A DNA stretch of 64,000 nucleotides from Drosophila persimilis (lineage: Eukaryota > Arthropoda > Insecta > Diptera > Drosophilidae). Where the stretch lies: positions 18,688,001 through 18,752,000 of the forward strand of contig NW_020825289.1 of the NCBI RefSeq assembly GCF_003286085.1. The letters are read 5' to 3'. Under the pieces are notes generated by a model. It searched no databases. It was not told the origin of the DNA and saw nothing but the letters and a program-made list of their open reading frames with translations. The position numbers and the translations under genes were made by a program. Shown piece by piece: positions 47,420 to 59,725 of this stretch. The stretch's first letter is position 1; every line of letters starts with the position of its first letter.

Positions 47420-50400
47420 TGTATGTATGGCTGTGATTAAAATTAAACTGCAGCAATATTTATTTATGGTTCATAGGCATAGCCGGCAACTGATGACACT
47501 GCGCCGTGTGGGGGTCACAGGCGTTGGGTGCGTTTATTTTGGTGATTGCTGGCGACCCCACGGACGCCGCTCTCTCGCCGAACCGAACTCCATTCTCCGC
47601 TCAGACGACGACAACAACACAGCCCGCGCGACATGCGTCGATCGAGTGAGCGCGAACTTTAAAAGTACAACGGAATTATTTAGTCTAATAAATTTATTAC
47701 CCCAAAAAGTAAGTTTACATTCGTTCATTCTGCCTGTGGGCCACTCTGCAATCAATTGTGCCGTGATAGTGTTTCTGTGTAAGGCCGAGCTCACACGCTG
47801 TGGCTGTGCGCGGTCGCATGCCGTACTCATGATCAGGTCTGTTCACGGTTGAATCTCGTTGCCGCCGTGCAAAGTCAAGGCCAGTTCGTCTGCACAGTTT
47901 ATGTTGATTGCCAAGTGATTCAGCAGTCCTATATTGTCCATTTTACTATTCTTGTTAGTGGCTGTGGCTAGTGACCTGTCCAACAAAGGCATAGATTTGG
48001 TTGGATAGCTACATAAGCTATCATCCACTCTCAACGAAAAGTTTAAGTTTCACTTCCTGCCTGACTGTCAGAAATCGACGTCGTGTGATAAGCCCTGGTG
48101 GCTAAATTACCCCCTTCAAGAATTCCTACCACAAAATATATAAAAATAAAAGACCCCAGCGGCTTTGCGTAGTAGTTGTTGGATCCATTCCTGCCATGCA
48201 CATTGGGACAGGCAGCCGAAATTTTTGGCATAAATTCGAAAAATTAGCTTAGAGACCAGAAACTAGGTACATTTGATTGTATCTTTATGTATGAGAACTG
48301 AGATAAATTTCAGACCGATCCGACCACGCCCACCCCTACCGCCCGTACGTTATATGTACAATTTTCCATCGTTTTTCTCCGTATTGAGTTAAACTGCAGC
48401 GACTAAAATATAGATCTCACAAATATCGAGCAGCATTTCTTAGAAAAATTCTGGACAATTTACAAAATGCAGATACGATACCAGTAGTAGTAGCAGTTAA
48501 TATAATGTGCATTAGTTAATATATACTTTTTCATTTATACATTCTTCATACTCCGGCCTTTTCCTACTAACAAAAACTTGAGAAAGTTTCCCGCTTTTTT
48601 AACTCCTGCCGATCGTAGAAGATCGAACATCTGACTTTGAAAGGCGGCAAATCTTTTAGCGCTAAGATCAAAAATATAAATGCAAAGTTTCTAGCTAGGG
48701 TATGCATTAGGATAACGTTTCCATTAAAAAGTTTTGACTTTTTAAAATTGTGCCAGAATATCGACCGTCTGGCCCAATGTGCTATGGTGGGGTGTACTAC
48801 AAATACAAATGTATGTGTTATTAAAACTTTTCCGTTAAACTTCAACAATTGGGGACTTCATAAGGCCCAGTCTAGACGAGATATTGTCAGCCGTATCAGC
48901 GGCAGAAACAATAGCATATCGCACCTAAATAGCAACACCAATTGTATATATAAATAGCGCCACTGCCGGAAGGTCTGGCGGCTGGCTATGGGCTCCCACG
49001 AATGTCTGGAATGCTTTTTTCTAACTTTTTCGCCATATCAGACTGTCTGGTGATGTTGTTGGTCGATAAGGTATATAAATAATAGATCAGAATCGCCTAT
49101 ACTTGTATTTCCATGCTCCTGCTGCATGCAAACTTCCCCCATTCGGAGTTGGATGAGTCTGGAGGGCTGGAGTCCCGGGCAGCTGGCTGGATCATGGACT
49201 TTGGAAGTCTGTCGTTGTCAGCAACAAAGCAATTAGCCATCTATTGGACTCTGCAGTAACCATATCAGCTCACAGTGGGTCCACCGCTGCCAGCGTCGCC
49301 AGCACCGCCACCGTCGCGACAAGATAATGGCAGTCAACAATGTCCACATGACTTGGAGCATTGGAGCGGCTGTCTTCGCACGCCTCGGGACGTGCATCTT
49401 CAAGATAAACCCGACTTGAGCACACGCCCCAGCGTCTCGATTGGAATCTTAGAACCAATCCCCGGCTCGTTCCGATCTCGTTGTATGGAGCTTATCGGCA
49501 CCCGAAATCACCTTTGCCAGCCCTCCAGACCCCATCCCGTTCGTTATCAGTCGAGTGTTGTTAATTTGATAGAAATATTGACCATCATCCCGTTGCCCGG
49601 AATCGCAACCAGATCGAACTGGATCCAGTCCCGCATCCCGGCTTTGAGTGTCTGGCTGCCCCTCCCCGATCCCCCCACCCATTCGTTCTGGCGGTCCGAT
49701 TTTGTTTTTATTTACGTTCAGATTCGGACCACGGAAAATTAACAGGCGCACCACACACGCTCCTGCAATCGCTCCCCAACCGAAATTCGCCAACGTGTGT
49801 GTGCTTTTTTTTTGTTCCTTTTACTACAAAAGCGGCAGTCTTATCAGCCCCGCCCCTAGTCGATGGACTCTAGGTGGGTCCTCGGGGGGGGTGAGTGGTG
49901 TGTGTGCATACTATGTACCTACTACATATGTGCCGGGGGGAGGTGGAGGGAAGGGGAGGACTGGGCGACCTACGACTGGAACAACTGCTCGTCGAACGTT
50001 CCTTATCATCCGCCGCTCGCGCCATACAAAGTTCAGAATCGAAGTCAGAAAATCCGGATTTTTGTTTTGTCACCGCCGGGCCGCTTCCATTCTGATGATA
50101 CTTGGACGATTATATGACCGTCAAACGCATGCCAAACATAAAATTAGGTTGCGCCTGGGGTCCTTCATCGGCTGCTGTCTTTGGCAAGCGAATAGATTAT
50201 ACACAGACATCCGAGCCCCAAGGCCGAGCCAAGCTCTGAACTAGTCTCATTGCGCGCAACTGTACTTAAATCATACTTTCTCCGCGAGCCAGCAGCAGAA
50301 GCAGTCCGTGGGCTGATGCCACTATCTATTTATAAATCATGATCCCCTCGAATCGCCCCCCCCATTTGGGTTTGATTTTCGATCGAGCGCAGAGTATAGG

Positions 50401-51589
50401 AGTGGCAATGAGTACACCTGTTGCTGAATTAGCGGTCGTTACATTGCTGATAGTGGCAAGGGCTTATCGTGTAGTTTATGTAATGCAGAGACCCCACTCG
50501 TTGGCCCGTGCAGGCCTTGGGATGCGGACGTTAGCTGTAAGGTAGAGCGAAGGTTGCCCGTGATTCACTAACTCGCCAGACAGCTCCTGATAGCGTGATA
50601 AGAGAACCTGCACCCAGCAGAGCGTCGGTATCGCTCGGCCCGTCGGCACCCCTGCCTGCATACACGTTTTGGCCTTAAGAATAGACGCAGACGATTCCCG
50701 TTTGCCACGAGCGGAGCGTCGTTCCATTCACGTCATGGCGCAGAAGCTTGGCCGATTCCGATTCCGCCAGTGGCGGAAGATATGGAACGGCATGTGGCGG
50801 CACTTGCTGACTCGCCGTGAGATAACCGTGCGACGCGACGGTGACTGCGCCAGCTTTATCAAAGCGTAGCAGAGTGGTGCACACACATGTATTACACACA
50901 CGGACACAGCTGGCACCTGGACTCGTGATGGGGGGTGCGGGGTGGGAGGATGGTGTGGGTTGGGGCTGCTGGCAGGCTGACGGGGAACTCGCTTTCGGGT
51001 ACGAAGTGCAACTCAGACAGACGAGCCGAGTAGAGTCGGGGCGATAACGCTTGCCCCCCAAAGAGCTTGGGCCTCATTGCGGGCTGATCATCGGGCACAC
51101 ACATGTAGCCCACCAGACCCGTCGCTGGGTTTCCACTTGTGCGTTGATAAGCGGACCGAACCCCAGAGCTCCTCCCCTCTCATGCGTCCTCCAGACCAAT
51201 CAGAACTGTTGGACACGACGCTACACTCACGTAGTGTGTGCCTTTGCCCCAGATCCACTTGCCTCAATGGATTTTTGCCGACATGTCCCCACGCACAACG
51301 CACCTGCCCCGCAGCCCGGCGCGGCGCGGAGCTGTTTTGGTTCCGATTGCCACCGCCACCCCCCGGGCCAGCCCACCCCTGGCCCGTCTGCAGCCTTCGG
51401 CTGATAAGAGCCTCCGTCTGGGTGCCCTTATCGGGAGCCAAGTTTCGAATATTACACGAATGTCTGCAGGCGAGCGCCTCATTCGTTTGGGAAACGCGTT
51501 AGCGAGCGCCTCGCCACCAGCAAGCCACATAGCAAGAAAAACCCGAGAAACGAATAGCTATCCCCTACTAGAGCTAATCAGACATCAGA
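47420..51589. other. intergenic region and likely 5'UTR/regulatory region of sugarbabe
   Basis: No firm gene. A GC-rich block at 47560-47708 ends in a strong donor (ccccaaaaa followed by gtaagt, 47709) and could be the first, non-coding exon of sugarbabe. Two weak ORF clusters occur, one on the minus strand at 47843-48231 (62 and 63 codons) and one on the plus strand at about 48610-48957; neither is recognised. From 49.0 to 51.5 kb there are many GATA words (for example 49055, 50466, 50596, 51145, 51402, 51428). Confidence 0.4.
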
Positions 51590-52878
51590 ATGGATATAGT
51601 AGTACAAAAGTCGATCTTCAACAGCGGCCGAATCGGGGAGATATACGAGCCGCCCGCTGGCTATTACACACCGTACAACACTCCGCCGTACATAGCGCCG
51701 TATTCGGACCACGGCAGCTTGCTAGCGGAACAGCAGATGCAGCAGCACATCAGATTCCCCACTCCGCCCGTCACACCGCCACGTCCTGCTCCTGGCCTCT
51801 TGGACTTCCACGCCGAGGATCAGTATCATCATACACAGCGCACATACTCCGTCATCATGAAAGTGCACAGCCAAGGCGACCTGTGCCGCAGTCCCGTGGA
51901 GTTCCAGGACGAGAGCAAGTCCTGCAGCAGCAGCAGCGAGTGTGGAGCCGGCAGCGACTTCATTTGCAACTGGCTGGAGTGTGAAAGGTGAGCATTTATC
52001 TATTGCTGTTGATCTGTTTTCATGGACTAACGCTGGATTGTCGCTTCTCGAAATTTCCAGGGTATTCGAAACACTGGAAGCTCTGGCCCAACACGTCACG
52101 CAGAGGCATGCCATTGCCTCCCTGACAGACGGCCTCTACTACTGCCGCTGGGCGGGATGCCAGCGCAGCGAGCGGGGGTTCAACGCCCGCTACAAAATGC
52201 TCGTCCACACGCGCACCCACACCAAGGAGAAGCCACACAGTTGTCATCTATGCGAGAAGTCGTTTTCGAGGGCGGAAAACCTAAAGATTCACATACGATC
52301 GCATTCGGGAGAGAAGCCATACAAGTGCAGCTTCGAGGGCTGCCAGAAGGCCTACTCCAACTCCTCCGATCGGTTCAAACACACAAGGACACACTCGATG
52401 GAGGTAAGTCACGCACAGTCCGCAAGGCATCGAGGAAATATACTAACGGCCGTCTTCTTTTCCGCCCCAGAAACCCTATATGTGCAAGGTGGCTGGCTGC
52501 CAGAAGCGCTACACAGATCCCTCTTCGCTCCGCAAGCACGTGAAGACCTTCAAGCACAGCATCCACCTTATTGCTAGTCAGCCCCTGAGCCTGCCCCTTC
52601 AGACCCGCGCCCCCTACCTGTTCGAGGCCAGTGAGGCCCCGGCACCCTACACATGTCTGCCCGCGGGCAGCGTTGAGTCCTCCTCTTCCTCCACTCGCTA
52701 CTACCTGGATGTGTCCAGCAATGAGCCCAGCGACTACTCGCTGAAGCACAAGCCAGAGACGGAGTATTCCACCAGCTATTGGCTGAACGAGAGACAACAC
52801 ACGTATCTGCAGAGCGAGGATTACTACATGAGTATGGAGGTGGACTCCCCGCTCGATCTGCGCATGCACCGAATTTAA
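51590..52878 (+). CDS. sug: sugarbabe, GLI/GLIS-type five-finger transcription factor
   Basis: Three exons (51590-51987, 52061-52403 and 52471-52878) give 382 aa. The N-terminal 125 residues are Tyr/Pro-rich ([26 protein letters not shown]). Five tandem C2H2 fingers follow from about residue 125: [44 protein letters not shown] and [12 protein letters not shown]. They have the long first fingers (CX4C) and TGEKP-like linkers of the GLI/ZIC/GLIS class; the fourth and fifth introns-free fingers carry the DNA-contact pattern SSDRFKH and [10 protein letters not shown]. The C-terminus is Ser/Tyr-rich and ends in PLDLRMHRI, a possible CtBP-type PxDLS relative. In flies sugarbabe is a sugar-induced nuclear regulator of lipid and sugar metabolism acting in fat body and gut. 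Assignment to sug instead of lame duck rests on length, the start [10 protein letters not shown] and its closeness to NAT1. Confidence 0.85.
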
Positions 52879-52982
52879 TTTCCAATCAACTGACGCTGAT
52901 TGGACCTGTCTCTCTTCCTACCCTCTAGTCACTGCGCTATCCTAGCTCTTGTCATTAATCGTAGACTACCGCTTAACTGCAA

Positions 52983-52988
52983 AATAAA
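52983..52988 (+). terminator. poly(A) signal of sugarbabe
   Basis: AATAAA about 105 bases after the stop codon. Confidence 0.55.
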
Positions 52989-52989
52989 G

Positions 52990-53844
52990 ACTGTTGTATT
53001 TGAAAATCTACTCATACCATTCGAAACGATGGAGATACATTACGTAAAGAGTTGGTCAGTAATTCCTTGCAGCACAGATGACGACTTAATGTATAAGAAA
53101 GCGTAACGCGTACGGCGAAGAACCATTTTTGGTTTTATTTATTATTTTAACACATTTTCTTAGTCTTTTCGATCTATTATATTTTTTAATTGAGATGAAT
53201 GCTGATCGTCTGACTCTTACTTTCCGATCTGGTCCTGTTTGCCCGAGATATCGCTTGCCTTTCCGAAGAATCGGTCTTCGAAAAGCTCTATATAATGGTG
53301 GATTATCTGAAGCGATCTCTGGTGTGGGGTGTGGCATGCCTTTTTATTCAATGCCAATCGAATTTGAAATTATGTATTGCGCAACTAGCCGTCGATGTGT
53401 TTCACAACTGTTAATAATAGATTTAATCTTCTTTCATCTTATAGGAATGTTAGTTTATCTAGATAACCGCCCGTTTCTTATACAAACAACAAGAACAAAC
53501 TAAATATATAGCAAAAGTATTTCCAAATTTCAAATAGATAAATACACTTTGAAAGCGGTATCTGTGGTAGGGGTGTGTATACATATACATACGTATATAC
53601 TATATAGTATACTATATACTTGCAACGTACTAAATCGTAAAGAATAAAAACAAATTTCTGCTTGCACTTGCATCAATGTACAATCAAAGGAAACAAAAAT
53701 TCCTCCCGCCTGGCTTTGGTTTAGGCCTGGACCCGGGCTTGGCGTACATCTCTGGACGATGCACTTTGACCTGCAAAGGTGGGGGGCGGCCCCCAGGCCC
53801 CATCTCAACTAACAACAATACCAGTAACCTTATTGAAATCAAAA
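52990..53844. other. space between convergent genes; 3'UTR of the RING gene
   Basis: The region lies between the sug poly(A) signal and the stop codon of the minus-strand RING gene. TTTATT (AATAAA on the minus strand) occurs near 53138-53145 and 53341, so the RING 3'UTR may run to either. The open frames seen here are AT-rich and not convincing. Confidence 0.4.
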
Positions 53845-56273
53845 TTATGCCCTAAAGAATCTTACAACTCGTACAATATATTGTCGGCAAATGGGGCATT
53901 CGTTCAGCACTTTGCCACATTTCGTGCACGTGGCCATGTGCCCGCACTCCAGGAATACGCACTCAATGGGCGCATCCATGCAAATCTTACAAAGCTCATC
54001 CGTAGCCAGTTTTTCCACAGCTGCAACGGGCCGTAGATACATGTTAGAAGAGTTACGCCAGGTTTAGCAGGCAAAGAGTACTCTCACCTGGTGTCGAGCG
54101 CATTGTCTTCCAGAGCCTGCTCACTCGATCGAGCAGTTCCTGTTTCTCACAACAGCCTTTGTAGTCGACTCGATGCAACATGAGGACTTCCTTCAATTGT
54201 TTCACCGTCAGACTCTCCAAATCATTTCTGTGGAGCAAGCGAAGAACATTAGTATATTTCGTTTACCCCATTTACATAGAGCATGTAGCATCTACACATA
54301 CAAATCTTCAAAATCCTGCAAATTAACAAATCGCGAATCAATGCAGGCCGCCGGCTCATAGTCCGAAGGCGCTGCATACACATGAATGCCCTCGTCATCG
54401 TCCCAGTGAATATCATCATCCTGCGTTGGCGAGAACTCAATTGTGGGCGTAATTGGCATAGCCGAAGATCTCCCCCCAGCGGCCACGCTGACGGCCTCTC
54501 CACTCAGAGGAGATACAGCGTAGCTGCCTGCCTCAGAGCCGTCTACAGACTTTGTGCGTTGTTCCAGGTACGTGAGAAAGTACTGCAGCTCTCTCTTGAT
54601 ATCCTCCTCAGACATTTGCGAGTTCTCCAGATGCCGCCGCATCTTCTCCACTTGCCGACGAATATTTGTCTTGTTCTTTCCACATCGCTGACAGCTTTGC
54701 CGCTGCGAGTAAGTGGCTGGCTCGGGCTGTTCACTCAAGGTGGAGAGACCCAAAGTAAGCCCTCGTCCCCCAGATGCCACGGGCGATTCATCGTCGCTGG
54801 AATGATGAGTACGACTCAAGTAGCCATCGGAACGACGTCGGGTGACTTTCTTAGAGCGTTGCGGCACAGCGGGACAATGGTTTTGGGCAACAGAGCGCTG
54901 CTCAATGTTGAGGGTCTCTGTGGTGTCCGCCCCTTCGTCTCCGTCTCGGGATGGTCGGCTGCGTAGAGTCACTTCTAGAATTTCCTCCGTGTGGCTAGTA
55001 CTTGGCGTGTCAGCTGCTGGGTCGATCCTGTTCACCTCCAGCACTTGCCACTGGTCGAGGTTGCTGCTGTTGGTGTCTGTGGTGGTCTTGCTCTCGTCGG
55101 ATATGCCCCCTATAGCGCCTAGCTCCTCGAAACTCGACTGTGAGGAAACATCAGCCCCGCAGGCATCCTTGCCAGTATCCTCCAGTATATGCGAGTAGCC
55201 TGGACTCGTGTTAGTGGTTCTGTTTATTGCTGTGGATGGACCCGGACCCAATCCAGCTGAGCTTGGCTCTGGCGCTGGATTGGCTTGCCCACCCGTAACG
55301 CGTTCACTGAACGAGGCCATAATTTCATCATCAAAACACTCGCACTCGGATCGGTTGTCATGGACTTTTTCAATCGTTTGCTCGCTGTGATTACCACGGT
55401 CTCGGCTGTTTTGTGGAGTGGGCTCAGCATCGCGGCTACTCGATGGCTGTGTGGAAGTCGACGGACTATTGCTGCTACGGCTGCTGCCGTTCGTAGTGGC
55501 ATGAACATGAACCCGTTCGGGCCCACTAGAGCCGTTCACGGCACTGGCATATGTGGGAATCTCCCGCGTGGACACTCGTGGCTGCTCAAATATGTGCGAG
55601 GGTGCTTCAGTGCCCCCGCCGGCTTGACGGCCATTTTCCGGCGGCTTTGAACTTGCCTTTGTATCGAACGAAGCAAAGGAATCACTTAAGTTGTCGGTTA
55701 GATTAGTAAAGAAATTTTGGCACGATTGTTTGATGCTATCAATGGGGTTGGCCTGTCCTCGTCCAGGACTGTGAGGAGCATTGCTAGCACGTCCCGTGTC
55801 CACTTGGGCCACATGCGCCAGCACCAGACCGACAAGTTCCTCTTTCTCTGCAAAGGGCGTCTGTGTAAACTTTGAATCTGGTGAAATTGCCTCTGTTCTG
55901 ACTCACCCAAACAGCCATCAGTGGAAATATGCTTAGACTGCAAGTAAAATATAAGATCCTTCGGTTTAAGCTTCAGCAAGTCGGTCCGCAGCAGCGGTCG
56001 TTGAGCAAATATCGCACATCGCTGGCAGCGCCTGGCATCTATGCAGTTGGCGCAATAAAAGCGCCTGTGGTTGGGATAAATCAAATGAAAACAATTAATC
56101 TCGTACACAAAACACCTAAATATTTACGTATGTATGCATTGTATTTATGTATGCAATGCATTTTGGTCTGAACAGATGTAATTATGTACCTACATATTTA
56201 CTTACTTGCAATCAAAGCAGGCGCGCTTCCGACGAAATACGGTGAACTCTACTCCACAACTCTCGCAGGGCAT
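53845..56273 (-). CDS. RNF34/rififylin-like E3 ubiquitin ligase (FYVE-like, SAP, RING)
   Basis: Five exons: 56273-56206, 56064-55907, 55847-54302, 54227-54088 and 54020-53845; 695 aa. The N-terminus is a FYVE-like zinc domain with four CxxC pairs (CESC, CFDC, CANC, CQRC). A SAP-like helix pair follows ([20 protein letters not shown], about 52-71) and continues, across intron 2, as [15 protein letters not shown], matching the family (CREKEELV). The acceptor at 55848 (ccctttgcag) was chosen because only it restores this motif. A long Ser/Thr/Glu-rich, probably disordered region fills the centre, making the protein almost twice the length of human RFFL. A second SAP-like motif ([17 protein letters not shown]) and a C-terminal C3HC4 RING ([26 protein letters not shown]) complete it. 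Human relatives ubiquitylate p53 and caspases and sit on endosomal or plasma membranes. The gene converges with sug. Confidence 0.9.
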
Positions 56274-56584
56274 AATTGGGTGTGTAGTTTATGAGCGTAT
56301 GTACTAGTCCAATCGACCATTTACTTTATCCTTGCCCTTCCTTCTCACTCCCACTGTGTTGGCATTGCATTTGTTTTTCAATGTCAACTCTCTGAATCAC
56401 TGGATAATCGAGCCTTTTTGCGCCCTTATCATATCTCCGTCGATTGCAATAGCTTTTGGACGCAGAAAGTCCGCCAAACACTTACTCATTAGTAACCAAT
56501 AAAGCTTGCAATGATTTTTATAAATTTTATCAGGCAAAGCAATACATATATACATATACATAAATATGTACATAAATATATGCC

Positions 56585-56705
56585 AGGCAGTGTGACCGAT
56601 CAAATACAACTTATCGATAAAATATATCGACCCTCAGAAATATACTGAAATATAACGTCTCATTTTCAAAATATACCGTAAATATACCGATGAAAAAACG
56701 AACAG
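56585..56705 (-). promoter_or_regulatory. repeat-borne housekeeping promoter upstream of the RING gene
   Basis: Read on the minus strand: several motif-6 words (atcggtatatttacggtatat, then a ttcagtatatttctgaggg segment), a DRE (tatcgata, 56612-56619) and motif 1 (cggtcacactg, 56588-56598). About 100 bp align with 34567-34676 (acggtatattttgaaaatgag, tatatttctgagggtcg). The RING start codon is about 315 bp downstream. Confidence 0.7.
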
Positions 56706-56709
56706 GATA

Positions 56710-57679
56710 ATAACAACTTGATAACAAAGCTCGATAAAGAATACTAATAATGTAAACTTTTAATAGCACGGTTTTATTATATGTTCTTCTTTCTTGATCG
56801 TCGTATTCGAATGAATGTGTGTTGGCACTTGTCCTCGACAAATATCGATATATCGAGTACATTGGTATTTCTTATAATACTATCGATGAGTAAATCTTAA
56901 ACTAATATTCAAATCTTATAAACTAATATTCATATCTTACAATAATAATAATAATTACTCTTGTTTATCTTTGTATAAAAAACGACCACGATATCTTTCA
57001 CCTAAATTGTGCCAATGCATTGGAATAAATGATGCAGGGAAGCACGATTCGAGGAGAAAAATTTACAAAAACCTGCGTTTGAATGTGAACCTACCTTTAA
57101 AACTTAGGACGTAGTCGGTTTTCCATAGCTAAAACAAAAGAAATTGAACTCGTTTCGTATTTAGCTGTTTTTATTTAATTCACATCCACTACTTAAATTT
57201 AAGTATTTAATTATATGCATTTAAATAGTTAAGTGCCATAAAATGTTTCAAACTTGTTTAAAATAATACATTTTTAAATTGCTAAATATTATACGGTTTG
57301 CCTTCAAGTCATTTAGTTATATACACATGGTTTCCGATGATTGAGCTTTTCCGAAATTCTTCTTGATAAGTCTTTAATTATATAAACAAATGCCATTGCC
57401 CGTTGCACTTGCTACTGCTACGAGCACAGAGAAAGGTTTGCAAGCTATTCTATTTTAACTGCCGAGTGATGAGTGTTGTGTTGGAATCCTTAAGCAGCGC
57501 CAGCACCGCAACGTTTGTCTAAAGTTGCCCAACACCACAGGTGTGGTGTGGTTTGCGTGTTTTGTGGAAACATAGGCAACCGAAAGAGAGAGCAAATGAA
57601 CTTTGAATTTGAAAATGTACAGTTCTTTTTATGTTGTTATATTGGCGAGTTGAACGCTGCCTTGCACTCAAGACAGATA
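56710..57679. other. intergenic, AT-rich
   Basis: Contains TATCGATA-like words at 56842-56855 and 56880-56890, an AATAAT run at 56940-56957 and the 3'UTR of the DCN1-like gene at its right side. No gene seen. Confidence 0.4.
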
Positions 57680-58903
57680 CTACGAAACGTGATCCAGATC
57701 TCCAGCCTTGACGTGGCTCTGAAGGAGATCATCATTGTTGTTATCATCGTCATGAATACCTGACAATTCCAGCGCAAGATTCTTTTCATATTCCACAAAG
57801 TCGTCGAAGAGACTGGGCCACGCTTCGGTGTCATCGTAATTGTTTATATCACATTGTTCCGTAAAGTTGAGGTACATGTTCCATGTATCCTTCGGTATGC
57901 GGCGTATATTCGGGTGCTTTTCGAGGAAGTTTATCCAGTTAGAAAAGAGATCAGGTGATTGTACAGTGAACACTAGTTTCCACAAATCTATTGCCATCTC
58001 CAGGGAGAGGACACGCTGATCGGGTTCAAGGCCAAAGCTGAAATCAAGCAAATAGCAAGAGATTATCGGGCATATATAAATATACAAAATATTAGCAGTA
58101 TAGTAAATTACCGAAAGGTGAAACGATATAGCTGCTTGAACATCTCGGAATCCGCCTTAAGCATCTCAATTGTTTGCTCCAGCCGCAGGCGAATGTTAGC
58201 TATTGTGTCCGCACGCATCTTGTGCAGGCCATCAATAAATTCCGTCTTGGTGAACCGGCACATCTGAGAGGCATCCAGGCACCAGGCCAATACAAGTATT
58301 GCGAACTCATCGGGCTGATAGTTCAGATCATTGCACAAACGTTCGATGCCATCAGTGAGTATCATGTCCTCATCGTCCGGGTCTTTGTACACATCGAACA
58401 GTTTGATTAGATTTTGGTGTGAAACCTCCATGGATTCCTTGACAGCTGTGCGAACGATACATAATTAAAACGAATTCAAATAGAAATATCTCCCTTTTGG
58501 CAGACAAAATGACTCACCAGTTGTTATGATATCGCTCATCGTGGGTGCACTTCCATTAAGCAAACCTAAAGACTTAAAACTATTACGCTTAGTATCACAA
58601 TTGTTTGCTTTTACTGGCTTGAGTGGAGTTCGGCTAGAGAGCAATTCGTCTGTTTCTGGAATGTAATGAACAAGAGAATTTTGACTTAAAAGTGAAGGGC
58701 GATTTTATTTGAATGTACATACCGCGTGGCCGGTCGTTGTATATGGCACAGCGCTCATTTGCATTGGGATTGGGGCCGACCGATTCGCAGCAGTTGGCGA
58801 GGCTGGTGGTTTGGCAGGCGTTCGAGTGCGATGCGTTAGGAGATGAGGACGTTGGCAACGATTGTTCGGCAGAAGACTGGAAGCATTTCAGGCAATTGCC
58901 CAT
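57680..58903 (-). CDS. SCCRO3: DCN1-like protein 3 (DCUN1D3/SCCRO3), cullin neddylation E3
   Basis: Four exons: 58903-58723, 58655-58518, 58445-58112 and 58037-57680; 336 aa. It begins MGNCLKCF, with Gly2 for N-myristoylation and Cys4/Cys7 for palmitoylation, as in DCUN1D3, the membrane-bound member of the family. After a Ser/Asn-rich linker comes the PONY/DCN1 domain (about residues 118-310): [53 protein letters not shown], the DLWKLVF and WNMYLNF segments and [18 protein letters not shown]-type acidic end with the Asp/Glu pair that contacts cullin. The protein should promote NEDD8 transfer from UBC12 to cullins, at the plasma membrane. The C-terminal tail is Asp/Asn-rich (DDDNNNDD). The start is the only ATG giving the acylation signal. 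Confidence 0.92.
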
Positions 58904-59426
58904 AGTGCGGGCGGTTTGGTGTCCTCCGCGACTTGCCCTGGCCCTGCACTTCGCATATGCTCCCCCAGCACTGGCTAAATGGCTGACACTTGTTTCTCAC
59001 GGCGTCTGGAGCTGCGGATCGGATCCTATGGCTACTGGCTATCGGCTTAACATTGGCACTGCGAGTTCGCCCAATGACGCTCTGACGCATCGAACATATG
59101 GTGAGACTTCTTTGTTGCTCCGGCTGTGGCTACGGGTATGGATATTGCTTTGCTGTTCTGCTGTTGTTATTTTGGTGGTGCCTCCTACGCAAACGCACTA
59201 CTGCGTGTGTCTGTGTATACATACATATATTGACACACGTCGTGCATATACATCCAGCTGCAGTAATCACTACCACAAAAATACTCGATTTGAGTACTTT
59301 TCACATCTTACTTTGTTTCATTTTTTCCCGCACTCAACCATTAGTTTGGTGTGGCACATATCTCAGGGGTCGACTTTTTTAAGATTTTATTTATTTATTT
59401 TTTTTTTTTGAGGTTGAATAGCAAAT
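58904..59426. other. 5'UTR region of the DCN1-like gene
   Basis: Lies between the start codon and the repeat-borne motif 1. A poly-T run (59390-59409) sits next to motif 1. No other gene is supported. Confidence 0.4.
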
Positions 59427-59725
59427 GAGTGTGACCGCGGATTTATCGTTAAAATATATCGTACGACCATCAGAAATATACCAAAATATACCGTCTTACT
59501 TTAAAAATATACCGTAAATATACTGACAAATTCAAGTTCTTTTTACATATTCCTCGTTTTTGATATTCCGTTGAATATTACTAGCTATATAGAATATTTA
59601 GCCGTGCCCACATAATTTTAGCCCATTGATGAATCAATTTTCTACACAATTGGTTAGTTTTTAATCCTTGCTTTTATTGTGATTTGGCTAAAACAAGTTT
59701 TGAACAAAATAGTTCAACAAAAAAT
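59427..59725 (-). promoter_or_regulatory. repeat-borne housekeeping promoter upstream of the DCN1-like gene
   Basis: On the minus strand, about 280 bp align with 34390-34676: aataaaagcaagg.tta, attcatcaat, gggcacggctaaat, ttctatatagctagtaatatt, ggaatatcaaaaacgaggaa, then the motif-6 array (cagtatatttacggtatatt, ttggtatatttctgatggtcg) and ccgcggtcacact (motif 1, 59427-59437, one edge mismatch). The DRE is decayed (aacgataa). The start codon is about 520 bp downstream. Confidence 0.7.

Noticed and set aside
51238-51984. 248-codon plus-strand frame over the sugarbabe start
   Set aside because: It is a shadow in another frame of the sug 5'UTR and first exon, rich in Arg/Pro/Ala from GC content.
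55861-55906. 46-bp intron for the RING gene using the acceptor at 55861
   Set aside because: It would put the exons out of frame. The acceptor at 55848 gives the conserved CLEKEELV motif and a 59-bp intron.
58713-59411. 232-codon plus-strand frame opposite the DCN1-like gene
   Set aside because: Antisense shadow of exon 1 and its upstream region; no motif.
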